The position numbers and the translations under genes were made by a program. From Luteimonas aquatica (lineage in GTDB: Bacteria; Pseudomonadota; Gammaproteobacteria; Xanthomonadales; Xanthomonadaceae): 64,000 nt of DNA. The stretch is from NCBI RefSeq assembly GCF_022662575.1, contig NZ_JALBFU010000003.1, positions 186,879-250,878 of the forward strand. The letters run 5' to 3'. The notes beneath the pieces are model-generated. The model did no database searches. It saw only the letters and a list, made by a program, of their open reading frames with translations, and had not been told where the DNA came from. Positions 50,611 through 59,257 of the stretch are shown in pieces (within the stretch, counting starts at the first letter, position 1; each line of letters starts with the position of its first letter).

Positions 50611-51477
50611 TTACGGCGAAGCGGCCCCGCCCTGCAGGGTCAGGCGCGAGATTTCCGGCGGCACGCCCAGGCGCACCGGCATGATGCTGGTGCCGATGCC
50701 GGTGCTGACGAACAGGTGGCGGCCGTGCTCGTCGATCGGACCGGCGACGTAGCGGTGGCTGGCCGGCACCAGCAGCGCGCCGAGCAGCGGCAAGCGCACC
50801 TGTCCGCCGTGGGTATGGCCGGCGATGGTCAGCGCGGCGCGCGGCGGGATCGCCGGGAAGATGTCGGGGTTGTGGGTCAGCGCGATCACCGGCGCGTCGT
50901 CGCCGACGGCGGCGAAGGTGCGCGCGACCTGCGGATGGCCTTCCCAGAAATCGCCGATGCCCGCCAGCCAGAACCGGCATCGGCCCAATTGCAGCTCGCG
51001 CGCCTGGTTCTCCAGCACCACCACGCCCGCCGACTCCAGCGCGCGGCGCACCCGGCCGCCGTCCTTCCACCAGTCGTGGTTACCGAGCACCGCATAGACC
51101 GGTTTGCGCGCGGTCAGCGGCTTCAGGTGCGCGGCGATCTCCTCCGGCGGCACGTAGGTGCCCAGGAACACGCTGAGAATCACGTAGTCGCCGGCCATCA
51201 GCACGGCCTTCGAATCGCTGTCGACCAGGCGCCGCACGACGCGGTCGAGGTTGTCCACGCCGTTGCGCGGCGAACCGGTATGCGTGTCGGCGATCACGTC
51301 CAGGCGCAGGCCGTCGCAGGCCGCCGGCCAGTTCGGCAGCGCCATCGCGTAGTCGCGCTCGACCAGGCGGCCCGGCTCGATCACGAAGCCCCACACCGCC
51401 AACCCCAGCAGCACCAGGCCCAGCAAGGACAACGGCAGGCGCCAGCGGCGCAGGAAGCGCGACAGCCTGCGTCTCAT
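50611..51477 (-). CDS. Membrane-anchored metallophosphoesterase, YaeI-like
   Basis: A 288-residue phosphodiesterase with an N-terminal membrane helix (L-P-L-S-L-L-G-L-V-L-L-G-L-A-V-W). All five metal-site blocks are present: D-V-I-A-D-T-H-T-G, M-A-G-D-Y-V, L-G-N-H-D-W-W, L-T-H-N-P-D and A-G-H-T-H-G-G-Q. It resembles the YaeI/YkuE group of surface-facing or cytoplasmic phosphodiesterases; the substrate is unknown. The ATG overlaps the stop of the MFS gene by 4 nt, so the two are co-translated. Confidence 0.92.
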   Translation of the reverse strand: MRRRLSRFLRRWRLPLSLLGLVLLGLAVWGFVIEPGRLVERDYAMALPNWPAACDGLRLDVIADTHTGSPRNGVDNLDRVVRRLVDSDSKAVLMAGDYVILSVFLGTYVPPEEIAAHLKPLTARKPVYAVLGNHDWWKDGGRVRRALESAGVVVLENQARELQLGRCRFWLAGIGDFWEGHPQVARTFAAVGDDAPVIALTHNPDIFPAIPPRAALTIAGHTHGGQVRLPLLGALLVPASHRYVAGPIDEHGRHLFVSTGIGTSIMPVRLGVPPEISRLTLQGGAASP

Positions 51478-52826
51478 GCCGGATCGGCACCCGCGGCGGC
51501 ACGCTCGGACGGCAGCCTGGCTTCCTCGCGCAGCAGCCGCCAGGCGCCGAAGGTCATGGCGCCGGCCACCAGCAGGCCCGCGCCGAACACCACGCTGGAG
51601 CCGAACGCGGACAGCGCCTTGTGCACCCAGACGAAGGTGAGATCGCCGCCGCGATAGACCACCGTGTCGATGGCCGCGCCCGCCTTGTAGCGCCATTCGC
51701 GCCCCACCCGCGTATAGATGGTCTCGCGCGCCGGCTTGGCCAGCGAGAATTCGCTGGCGCGGGTCACGATCTGCACGATGGCCACCAGCATCGGGAACGG
51801 CGAGGCGGCCAGCGCCGCGAAGCCGAGCATGATCGCGAAACCCGGGATCAGCAGCGCCGGCCGGATGCCGAAGCGCGAGAGCAGCCAGCGCGTGACCAGC
51901 AGCTGCACCGCCAGCGTGAGTCCGTTCACGGCCAGGTCGATCCTGGCGTAGTAGGCCGTGCTCTGCGCCGGATCGGTGAACAGGCGGCGCACGATCGCCG
52001 CCTGCTCGTTGTACAGCAGCGTGCCCACGCCCACGCCGAAGATGGTCAGCACCGCCAGCCAGCGCAGCAGCGGCTCGCGCGCGATCAGTTTCAGGCCGGC
52101 GAAGACGCCGCCGCCCATCGGCACCTCACCGCTGGCTAGGTTGCGCTCGCGCTCGCGGGCGACGGCGACCCGGCGCAGGCGCAGCACGCATATCACGCAC
52201 ACGAGCAGGAAACCGGCCGAGACCAGCATCAGGTTGGCGATGCCCACGCGCTCGACCAGGCTGCTGGTCAGGATCGGCCCCGCGAAGGCACCGACCGTCC
52301 CGGCCGCGCCGATGTAGCCGTAGTAGCTGCGCGCCTCGGCATTGCTGAACACGTCGGCCATGAAGCTCCAGAACACCGCCACCGCGAACAGGTTGAACAC
52401 GGTGATCCAGAGGAAGAAGGCCATGCCCCGCCCAGGCATGCCGCTGTCGAAGGCCAGGTAGAACAGCAGCAGGGTGACGATGAAGAAGCCGTACACCACC
52501 GGCAGGAACACGCGCCGCGGGAAGCGGCTCACCAGCGCGCCGTAGGCCGGCTGCAGCAGCAGCATGATCAGGAAGGTGCAGGTGAACAGCACCTGCAGGG
52601 TGAATTCCTTCAACGGCATGCCGCGCTCGGCGAAGAACGCGATCATCCACGGCGGAAAGATCGCCTGCACGTCGTTGGAGGCGCCCATGGCCTCGCGCAC
52701 CGGACGCAGCACGTAATAGCCGCTGAGCAGGCAGAAGAAATACAGAAAGGCCCACATCAGCGGCGGCGAGGCCGCCAATGCCGCGCGGAGGCGTCCGATT
52801 CGTTGGCTGGCACTGGTGGCGTTCAA
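51474..52826 (-). CDS. MFS transporter, NTP/NDP-exchanger-like group
   Basis: A 450-residue, ~12-helix transporter. The N-terminal L-M-W-A-F-L-Y-F-F-C-L-L-S-G-Y-Y-V-L-R-P-V-R-E-A-M-G is the signature of an MFS branch annotated as ADP/ATP- or NTP/NDP-translocase-like. The substrate is unknown and nucleotide exchange is only a family label. No ATG lies before the conserved start; a TTG at 52826 gives the best N-terminus, but the ribosome site is weak. It precedes the metallophosphoesterase gene with a 4-nt overlap. Confidence 0.85.
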   Translation of the reverse strand: MNATSASQRIGRLRAALAASPPLMWAFLYFFCLLSGYYVLRPVREAMGASNDVQAIFPPWMIAFFAERGMPLKEFTLQVLFTCTFLIMLLLQPAYGALVSRFPRRVFLPVVYGFFIVTLLLFYLAFDSGMPGRGMAFFLWITVFNLFAVAVFWSFMADVFSNAEARSYYGYIGAAGTVGAFAGPILTSSLVERVGIANLMLVSAGFLLVCVICVLRLRRVAVARERERNLASGEVPMGGGVFAGLKLIAREPLLRWLAVLTIFGVGVGTLLYNEQAAIVRRLFTDPAQSTAYYARIDLAVNGLTLAVQLLVTRWLLSRFGIRPALLIPGFAIMLGFAALAASPFPMLVAIVQIVTRASEFSLAKPARETIYTRVGREWRYKAGAAIDTVVYRGGDLTFVWVHKALSAFGSSVVFGAGLLVAGAMTFGAWRLLREEARLPSERAAAGADPA

Positions 52827-52969
52827 GCAGGCACCGGGTTCGTGGAGGGCATGCTGCGCCGCGGCACGTTAGCCGATGTCGTCGATCATTGCCATGTCCG
52901 GCCGGCTCCTTCCATGCATGACAGAGTCCTGAGGTTGCCATGCTTGGCGAACCGTCACCACGCCAGGCC

Positions 52970-53037
52970 GTCCAGCCCGGTCATCCCTGGCCGGGCGTTC
53001 GCATCGATGCGCGCCAGTGGCGCGCAAGCATCGATGC
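52970..53037 (+). repeat. Shortened copy of the dispersed structured repeat
   Basis: Positions 52970-53001 match the GC-rich core of the 119-bp unit in 28 of 32 bases, keeping the GCCCGG/CCGGGC arms. The adjoining hairpin is different: GCATCGATGC-GCGCC and GGCGC...GCATCGATGC (53001-53037) form a long stem with a 4-nt bulge. It lies 63 bp before the GMC oxidoreductase gene. Confidence 0.75.
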
Positions 53038-53061
53038 CCACCCCGATTGTGCGTCGCAACA

Positions 53062-53075
53062 AGAGCATATGCTCT
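53062..53075 (+). promoter_or_regulatory. Perfect 14-bp palindrome upstream of the GMC oxidoreductase gene
   Basis: AGAGCATATGCTCT is self-complementary and lies 24 nt before the ATG at 53100, about where a promoter would be. It is a candidate operator; no regulator is encoded next to it. Confidence 0.5.
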
Positions 53076-53099
53076 ACACCCCCGGCCTACTTTCGGTCG

Positions 53100-54764
53100 A
53101 TGCCAGAGACCCCCGCCCCTTACGACTACATCATCGTCGGCGCCGGTTCGGCCGGCTGCGTGCTGGCCAACCGCCTCACCGAGGATCCGGCGGTGCGCGT
53201 GCTGTTGTTGGAGGCCGGCCCGCGCGACTGGAATCCCTTCATCCACATGCCGGCCGGCCTGGCCAAGCTGGTCGGTCGCAAGGGCATCAACTGGAACTAC
53301 GACACCGCGCCCGAGCCGCAGCTGGACAACCGCCGCCTGTGGTGGCCGCGCGGCAAGGTGCTGGGCGGTTCCAGCTCGATCAACGCGATGTGCTACATCC
53401 GCGGCGCGCAGGCCGACTACGACGAGTGGGCGGCGCTGGGCGCCGAGGGCTGGGACTGGCAGGCGGTGCTGCCCTACTTCAAGCGCAGCGAGGGCAATAC
53501 CCGCGGCGCGGACGCGCTGCACGGCGGCGACGGCCCGCTGACGGTCTCCGACCTGCGCTACGTCAACCCGCTGTCGCAGGTGTTCATCGACGCCGCGCAG
53601 CAGACCGGCCTGCCGCACAACCGCGACTTCAACGGCGCCGAGCAGCTCGGCGCCGGCCTGTACCAGGTCACCCAGCGCGAGGGCGCGCGCTGTTCCTCGG
53701 CGCTGGCCTACCTGGAGCCGGCCAGGGCACGGCTCAACCTGCACGTGGAGACCGGCGCGCTGGTGCAGCGCGTGCTGATCGAGGGCGGCCGCGCCACGGG
53801 CGTGGCCTACCGCCTGCGCGGCCGCGCGCTGCAGGCGCATGCCGGCCGCGAGGTGCTGCTGTGCGGCGGCGCGATCAACTCGCCGCAATTGCTGATGCTC
53901 TCGGGCATCGGTCCGGCGGGGGACCTGCGCCGCCACGGCATCGACGTGCGCGTCGACGCGCCCGGCGTCGGCGCCAACCTGCAGGACCACCTCGATGTCT
54001 GCACCCTGCGCCACTGCACCCAGCCGCACCTGAGCTACGACCGTGCCGGCGACCTCGGGGTGGCCTACCGCTACTACCTGCACGGCCATTCCGGCCCCGG
54101 CAGCAGCAATATCGCCGAGGCCGGCGGCTTCGTGCGCTCGTCCCTGGCCACCGACGCCCGTCCCGACATCCAGCTGCACTTCGTTCCGGCGATGCTCGAC
54201 GACCACGGCCGCCACCGCCTCAAGGGCGACGGCTTCACCGTGCATGCCTGCTACCTGCGCCCGCGCAGCCGCGGCCGCATCGCCCTGGCCAGCGCGGATC
54301 CGGGCGAGCCGGCGCGCATCGAGGCCAACTATCTCAGCGACCCGGACGGCTTCGACCTGAAGATGATGCTCGAATGCGCCAAGCTCTCGCGCGCGCTGTT
54401 CGCGCAGAAGGCCTTCGATCCCTACCGCGGCGCGCCGATCTTCCCGGCCCGCGACGACCTCGACGACGCCCAGCTGGTCGCCTTCATCCGCGCCAAGGCC
54501 GAGACCATCTACCACCCGGTCGGCACCTGCCGCATGGGCGGGGACGCGGCCTCGGTCGTCGACCCGGAACTGCGGGTGCGCGGCGTGGAGGCGCTGCGCG
54601 TGATCGATGCCTCCGTGATGCCGACCCTGATCGGCGGCAACACCAACGCGCCGACCATGATGATCGCCGAGCGCGCCTCGGACCTGATCCGCGGCAAGAT
54701 CGCGCGGCGGGCCGCGCCGGCCGCCGCGGCCGGACACGACGCCCGGCTCGCGGTCACCGCCTGA
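53100..54764 (+). CDS. GMC family FAD-dependent alcohol/choline dehydrogenase
   Basis: A 554-residue flavoenzyme of the glucose-methanol-choline family. The FAD motif Y-D-Y-I-I-V-G-A-G-S-A-G-C-V-L-A-N-R-L lies at residues ~8-26. The first GMC signature is W-P-R-G-K-V-L-G-G-S-S-S-I-N-A-M-C-Y-I-R, the second G-G-A-I-N-S-P-Q-L-L-M-L-S-G-I-G. The catalytic His is in Y-H-P-V-G-T-C-R-M-G, and the C-terminal Asn in G-G-N-T-N-A-P-T-M-M-I-A-E. Overall it is closest to choline dehydrogenase/AlkJ-like alcohol dehydrogenases; no betaine genes are nearby, so the substrate is open. Confidence 0.93.
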   Translation: MPETPAPYDYIIVGAGSAGCVLANRLTEDPAVRVLLLEAGPRDWNPFIHMPAGLAKLVGRKGINWNYDTAPEPQLDNRRLWWPRGKVLGGSSSINAMCYIRGAQADYDEWAALGAEGWDWQAVLPYFKRSEGNTRGADALHGGDGPLTVSDLRYVNPLSQVFIDAAQQTGLPHNRDFNGAEQLGAGLYQVTQREGARCSSALAYLEPARARLNLHVETGALVQRVLIEGGRATGVAYRLRGRALQAHAGREVLLCGGAINSPQLLMLSGIGPAGDLRRHGIDVRVDAPGVGANLQDHLDVCTLRHCTQPHLSYDRAGDLGVAYRYYLHGHSGPGSSNIAEAGGFVRSSLATDARPDIQLHFVPAMLDDHGRHRLKGDGFTVHACYLRPRSRGRIALASADPGEPARIEANYLSDPDGFDLKMMLECAKLSRALFAQKAFDPYRGAPIFPARDDLDDAQLVAFIRAKAETIYHPVGTCRMGGDAASVVDPELRVRGVEALRVIDASVMPTLIGGNTNAPTMMIAERASDLIRGKIARRAAPAAAAGHDARLAVTA

Positions 54765-54782
54765 GGCGGTACCGCCGCCGTC

Positions 54783-55445
54783 TCAGGGCGCCGACAGGTA
54801 GCGCTCGGCCCAGTATTCCTTCAGGAACCGCTCGAACTGCGCGTCGGACATCGCGTCCTTCTTGCGCCGGTTGTCCGCGACCTGCTTCTTGAACTCGTCG
54901 GTGCGCCTGTACCGCTCGAACCGCTCGTCGCGGAAGCGCTCGAACTCCGCCAGGGAGAGGTTGCGCCGGTCGGTCTGGATGCCTTCCTTGACGGTCGCCA
55001 CGATGTAGCGCTCGTAGGTGGTGGCGTACCCCATGTGCACGTACTCGGCCTGCTCGCCGTCGGGCACGATCAGGGTGCCGGTGTACCAGTCGGCGACGAC
55101 GTCCTGCCGGCCCGGGAACAGTTCCTGCATGCCGTCGACGGCGAGCTCCTCCTCGTCCTCGACCTCGGGGCGCCCCTGCTGCCGGTAGCCCTTGACCTTC
55201 CTGAGGTAGAGCTTCCCCTGCACCAGCTCCCACGTGGCGACGTAGCCGCGCCACAGGGCCGTATGCGGCGCATCGAAGCGCGGCGCCTTGTCGCCGAGCG
55301 TTTCCAGATAGCGGTCGAGGGGATTGGTATTGAGCGCGTACTGCTTGCCGTCGATCAGGATGACGTCGGGCATCTGCGCCGTGGCATGCGCCTGGGAAAG
55401 CACGCCCACCAGGGCGAACAGCAGCACCAGCAATGCCTGTCTCAC
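54783..55445 (-). CDS. Secreted protein of unknown function
   Basis: A 220-residue protein with a signal peptide (M-R-Q-A-L-L-V-L-L-F-A-L-V-G-V-L to A-H-A, ~22 residues). The mature part is charged, with D-R-Y-L-E-T-L-G-D, L-W-R-G-Y-V-A-T-W-E-L and a Lys/Arg/Glu-rich helical C-terminus (F-K-K-Q-V-A-D-N-R-R-K-K-D). I do not recognise the family. The GTG at 55445 with a GAGGGGGGA site was chosen as the start because it places the signal peptide correctly. Confidence 0.75.
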   Translation of the reverse strand: MRQALLVLLFALVGVLSQAHATAQMPDVILIDGKQYALNTNPLDRYLETLGDKAPRFDAPHTALWRGYVATWELVQGKLYLRKVKGYRQQGRPEVEDEEELAVDGMQELFPGRQDVVADWYTGTLIVPDGEQAEYVHMGYATTYERYIVATVKEGIQTDRRNLSLAEFERFRDERFERYRRTDEFKKQVADNRRKKDAMSDAQFERFLKEYWAERYLSAP

Positions 55446-55519
55446 GAATCCCCCCTCGCGTCCGTTTGCGAGCGTCCAGGGTACAACGCCCGGCGAGCCG
55501 CGGACGTCCGCGGGCGCGC

Positions 55520-56269
55520 CTATCGTTGCGGGATCAGGCTCAGGTCCTCGCGGTAGCTCCAGGTCTCGGCGCTGGCCTCGGCCACCGACGCCGCCAGGTC
55601 GTCCTGCAGTGCCGGCGTGGCGGCCAGCCGCTCCAGCCCGCCGTCGTGCGCGTCGTAGCTCTTCCAGTCCTCGCGCGCCACCATCAGCATGTACTGCGGC
55701 ACGGCGCCCCCCACCACCTTCTCGTACCAGGTGTAGGGCGGCGCGGCGCGGTCGGCCAGCAGCGCCTGGCGCGCGGCCTGCACGGCGCGTTCGAAGCGCG
55801 CGCGGCTGCCCGGCCGCAGCGTGTAGTGGAAGACCTGGACGCGCTTGCTCGGCGTCCACCGTTCCAGCGGAAACCCCGTGCTCAGCTCGCGCCGCAGGCG
55901 ATAGCTGGCGCGATCGGCGGTGTCGGCGTAGGGCGTGACGTTGCGCCCGGCATCGGCGCCGTCGCCGGCCGGATCGACGCGGCGGTCGAACGCGGCGAAG
56001 GGCGCGCCGAAACTGCCGTCAACGAACAGCCCCGCGCGCGCGCCGTCGCCGACGTACCAGCCGTACCAGACCAGCGGATCGCGCTTGTCGCGGTGCCAGG
56101 CCAGGTGCCGGCGATAGCCGGCGTCGAAGCGCGCCTCCATTCCGGGTTTGAGGGTGTAGGCGAACAGGTGCGCGGCATCGCCGCTGTCGCGCAGCGACTG
56201 CGCGCGGGCGCCGCCCGCCATCGCCAGGCAGCCGGCCAATGCGGCCAGCAGGCTCGTCCAACCACGCAT
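55520..56269 (-). CDS. Secreted protein of unknown function, possible duplicated alpha-beta-barrel fold
   Basis: A 249-residue protein with a signal peptide ending G-A-R-A-Q (~24). Two similar blocks, L-F-A-Y-T-L-K-P-G-M-E-A-R-F-D-A-G and V-F-H-Y-T-L-R-P-G-S-R-A-R-F-E-R-A, suggest an internal duplication like that of dimeric alpha-beta barrels. Each is followed by a W-Y segment (P-L-V-W-Y-G-W-Y-V-G-D, P-Y-T-W-Y-E-K-V). It is divergent from a LysR regulator 100 bp away. Function is not assigned. Confidence 0.78.
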   Translation of the reverse strand: MRGWTSLLAALAGCLAMAGGARAQSLRDSGDAAHLFAYTLKPGMEARFDAGYRRHLAWHRDKRDPLVWYGWYVGDGARAGLFVDGSFGAPFAAFDRRVDPAGDGADAGRNVTPYADTADRASYRLRRELSTGFPLERWTPSKRVQVFHYTLRPGSRARFERAVQAARQALLADRAAPPYTWYEKVVGGAVPQYMLMVAREDWKSYDAHDGGLERLAATPALQDDLAASVAEASAETWSYREDLSLIPQR

Positions 56270-56357
56270 GTGCGTCTCCCGTCACGATGTCGGCGGCAGC
56301 TTAGGCGCCGTGGCGGGCGGCGACTATTTCAAATCCGCGCGCGAGCGTTCAAGCCCC

Positions 56358-56363
56358 TAGAAT
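56358..56363 (+). promoter_or_regulatory. -10 element abutting the LysR gene start
   Basis: TAGAAT ends 6 nt before the ATG at 56370. GGAG lies in the gap but only 2 nt from the ATG, too close for a normal ribosome site, so a leaderless mRNA is possible. Confidence 0.45.
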
Positions 56364-56369
56364 GGAGCG

Positions 56370-57233
56370 ATGCCGCCCGACTTCAGACGCCTGTCGGTGT
56401 TCCGCGCCGTGGTCAACCACGGCGGCGTGATCGCGGCCGCGCGGGTGCTGCACAAGTCGCCGTCGGCGGTGACCTACGACCTGCAGCAGCTCGAGCGCGC
56501 GCTCGGCGCGCGGCTGTTCCGCAAGGCCGGCCGGCGCCTGGCGCTGACCGCGCAAGGACGCACGCTGGCCGCCTCCATCGAGCGCGCCTACCTCGACCTG
56601 CAGCATGCCTGGGACGGCGCGGCCGGCGGCGCCGAAACCCCGGAGCCGCTGCGCATCGCCTGCGTCTCCGGCTACGGCCGCTACCGCCTGCTGCCGGGCC
56701 TGCTGGCGCGACTGCCGCGCGAGCGCCCGCTCGAGGTGCTGTTCCGCACCGCCAACGAAGTGCTCGCGCTGCTGGAGAGCGGCCGCGTCGGCCTGGGCGT
56801 CAGCTATCGCCCGCTGGTCACCGCCGGCATCGCCTCGGCGCCGCTGGCCGAGGAGACCTTGGTGCTGGTGGGCCCGAAGGCCGCGCGGCGCGCGCCCGCG
56901 CCGCAGGAGATCGCCGCCCTGCCCTTCGTCACCTACGAGGAATTCGACTACGTCTTCTTCCGCTGGTTCGAGGCCCACGATCTCGCCCTCCCGCAGCCGT
57001 GGCGGCGCGTGGACCATTTCGACGAGCTGGAGGAAGCCCTGGAAAGCGTGGCCTGCGGGCGCGGCTGGTCGGTGGTGCCGTTCGACGCGGCCAACGGACG
57101 CGCCTACCGCACGCGGGTGCGCATCCACCACCTGCAGCGGCGCGTGTGCCACAACCAGATCCACCTGGTCGGCAGCACGCAGGCGCTGCAGGGCGAGGAC
57201 GCGGCGCTGGTGCGGCAGGCGGCCTCGGCCTAG
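56370..57233 (+). CDS. LysR family transcriptional regulator
   Basis: A 287-residue regulator. The winged HTH is R-L-S-V-F-R-A-V-V-N-H-G-G-V-I-A-A-A-R-V-L-H-K-S-P-S-A-V-T-Y-D-L-Q-Q-L-E (residues ~7-42), followed by R-L-F-R-K-A-G-R-R-L-A-L-T. The effector domain starts near residue 90. It is divergent from the secreted protein at 55520-56269, the likely target. The effector is unknown. Confidence 0.92.
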   Translation: MPPDFRRLSVFRAVVNHGGVIAAARVLHKSPSAVTYDLQQLERALGARLFRKAGRRLALTAQGRTLAASIERAYLDLQHAWDGAAGGAETPEPLRIACVSGYGRYRLLPGLLARLPRERPLEVLFRTANEVLALLESGRVGLGVSYRPLVTAGIASAPLAEETLVLVGPKAARRAPAPQEIAALPFVTYEEFDYVFFRWFEAHDLALPQPWRRVDHFDELEEALESVACGRGWSVVPFDAANGRAYRTRVRIHHLQRRVCHNQIHLVGSTQALQGEDAALVRQAASA

Positions 57234-57267
57234 CTTCCGGTCTCCAATCGCGCCTGCCGCGCCGGCG

Positions 57268-59193
57268 CTAGGCGCGGACCGGCTCGCCGAGCATCGGCGG
57301 CAGCGGGCAATGCAGGACCGCGCAGATCGTGCGCAGCAACTCGGCCTCGGCCACGCAGACGCGTCCGTCGTGGCCGATGGTGGCGGTGACCGACTCCACC
57401 ATCGCCTGCTTGGCCAGCGGATCGAGCGCGTCCAGCGCCTCCCAGACCGGATCGAGCGCGCGCACGCCCTCGGCCGAGGGCGCGTACGGCACGTGATCGC
57501 GCGGCAGCACGCGCTGCATGCCGGCCAGATAGGCGCGCTGCGCGGCGGCGGCATCGGCATTGCCGGCCCGCGCCACCACCGCCAGCAGGGCGGCGAACTC
57601 CTGCTTCACGCCGCCGGGCTTGCGGCGCCCGAAGCGGACGTAGCGCGCGGGATCGAGCGCCTCGCGCACCTGCACCTGCAGCAGCCGGCCCAGGCAGTAC
57701 TCGAACAGCGAGACCTCACCGTCGGTGTTGACCGCGGCATGCACCGTGTCCAGGAACGCGTCCAGCTCCGGGCGCGGGCGCTGGCGCAGCAGCGGAAAGG
57801 TCAGCGACGCCAGCGGCAGACGCTGCGCCGGATGCAGGCCGGCGACATGCTCGCGCCGCAGCGCGCGCGCGGCCTCGGCGGCCTCCGCGCCCATGCGCGA
57901 GGCGATCTCGCCGAACTGCTTCCCGGCGATGGCGGCGTCCTCATCGAGCAGCAGCGCCAGCAGCAGCGGCATGGCCGACGCGCGCTGCCGGGCCAGCGCA
58001 TGCAGCGCGGCGGGCAGCGCGGAGACGATGGCGTCGGCCAGGCGGTAGTCGTCCGCCTGCGGCTGCGCCACCTGCGCCACCACCATCGGCGGCGTCACGT
58101 CCAGGCGCGCGTCCGCCGGCGGCAGCGGCGGCGGAATCGCGGCCTGGGCGCCGACCAGCCCCAGGCGCACGTCCTCCTCCAGGCCGTGCGGCGGCTGCGC
58201 CGTCCATCGCGCCTGCAGCGCGGCCAGATGTTCGGAACGGAAGCCGGGTTCCAGCGCCCGGATGCGCTGCAGGATCGGCGGGTGCGTGGCGAACAGTTTG
58301 CTGAAGGCGTGGCCGCCGAAGCCCACGCCGTCGCCGAACAGCATGTGGCTGACCTCCTCGGCGTTGCCGCGATCGGACAGCTTCGAGCCCTCGTGCAGCC
58401 CAGCGATCTTCTTCAGGGCGCCGGCCAGGCCGGCGGTCTGGCGGGTGAACTGCACGGCCGAGGCATCGGCCAGGCTCTCGCGCGAGCGGCTGACGCCGGC
58501 CTTGATCATGCGGCCGAAGAACAGGCCGATGTAGCCGATGGCCATCGCCGCCAGCGCCGCCAGCAGCAGCGGCCCGACGCCGCGCCCCCGTCCGCCGCTG
58601 CCATGCTGGAGCACCTTGCGGCCGATCAGGCCGAGCATCAGGATGCCGAACAGCACGCCCATCAGGCGGATGCCCAGGCGCATGTCGCCGTTGAGGATGT
58701 GGCTGAACTCGTGGGCGATCACGCCCTGCAGCTCGTCGCGGTTGAGCCGCTCCAGCGCGCCGCGGGTGACGGCGATGGCCGCGTCGGAAGGCGAATAGCC
58801 GGCGGCGAAGGCATTGATCGCCGCCTCCTCCTCCAGCACGAAGAGCTTGGGCACCGCCACGCCCGAGGCGATGGCGATTTCCTCGACCACGTTGCGCAGG
58901 CGGCGCAACTGCGGGTCGACGGTGTTCTCCGGCACCGCCACGCCGCCGAACTGCGCGGCCAGGACCGCGCCGCCGCCACGCAGCGAGGCGATGCGGTACA
59001 GCGAGCCGAAGCCGATCACCGCCAGCGTCAGCACCGTGCAGACGGCGATCACGCCGCCAGCGTGGCCGGCGCCGAGCAGCACCAGCGCCACCGCGTTGAC
59101 CGCCGCGACGATGCCCAGGATCGCCAGCGCGAACAGCGCTATCAGGCGCATGGAGCTGCGCCGGGCGGCGGCCTGTTGTTCGAAGAAGTTCAT
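57268..59193 (-). CDS. Membrane M48 family metallopeptidase with a long C-terminal region
   Basis: A 641-residue inner-membrane protease. Two N-terminal helices (~17-65) and a third/fourth pair (~180-215) flank the zinc site H161-E162-F-S-H165, with the third ligand in the following E-S-L-A-D-A-S-A-V-Q-F region. The HtpX-like core ends near residue 330. The remaining ~310 residues hold two D-G-[E/R]-V-x-x-x-E-x-x-L-L segments resembling TerB-type domains; this is an inference. It follows a LemA gene, a pairing often seen with M48 proteases and proposed to serve envelope quality control. Confidence 0.9.
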   Translation of the reverse strand: MNFFEQQAAARRSSMRLIALFALAILGIVAAVNAVALVLLGAGHAGGVIAVCTVLTLAVIGFGSLYRIASLRGGGAVLAAQFGGVAVPENTVDPQLRRLRNVVEEIAIASGVAVPKLFVLEEEAAINAFAAGYSPSDAAIAVTRGALERLNRDELQGVIAHEFSHILNGDMRLGIRLMGVLFGILMLGLIGRKVLQHGSGGRGRGVGPLLLAALAAMAIGYIGLFFGRMIKAGVSRSRESLADASAVQFTRQTAGLAGALKKIAGLHEGSKLSDRGNAEEVSHMLFGDGVGFGGHAFSKLFATHPPILQRIRALEPGFRSEHLAALQARWTAQPPHGLEEDVRLGLVGAQAAIPPPLPPADARLDVTPPMVVAQVAQPQADDYRLADAIVSALPAALHALARQRASAMPLLLALLLDEDAAIAGKQFGEIASRMGAEAAEAARALRREHVAGLHPAQRLPLASLTFPLLRQRPRPELDAFLDTVHAAVNTDGEVSLFEYCLGRLLQVQVREALDPARYVRFGRRKPGGVKQEFAALLAVVARAGNADAAAAQRAYLAGMQRVLPRDHVPYAPSAEGVRALDPVWEALDALDPLAKQAMVESVTATIGHDGRVCVAEAELLRTICAVLHCPLPPMLGEPVRA

Positions 59194-59257
59194 GGCGGCC
59201 GGCTGGGGACGAAGCGGCGTGCGGCGGCGTTGCGGCCGCCGCTCGCGATCGCGCCTG

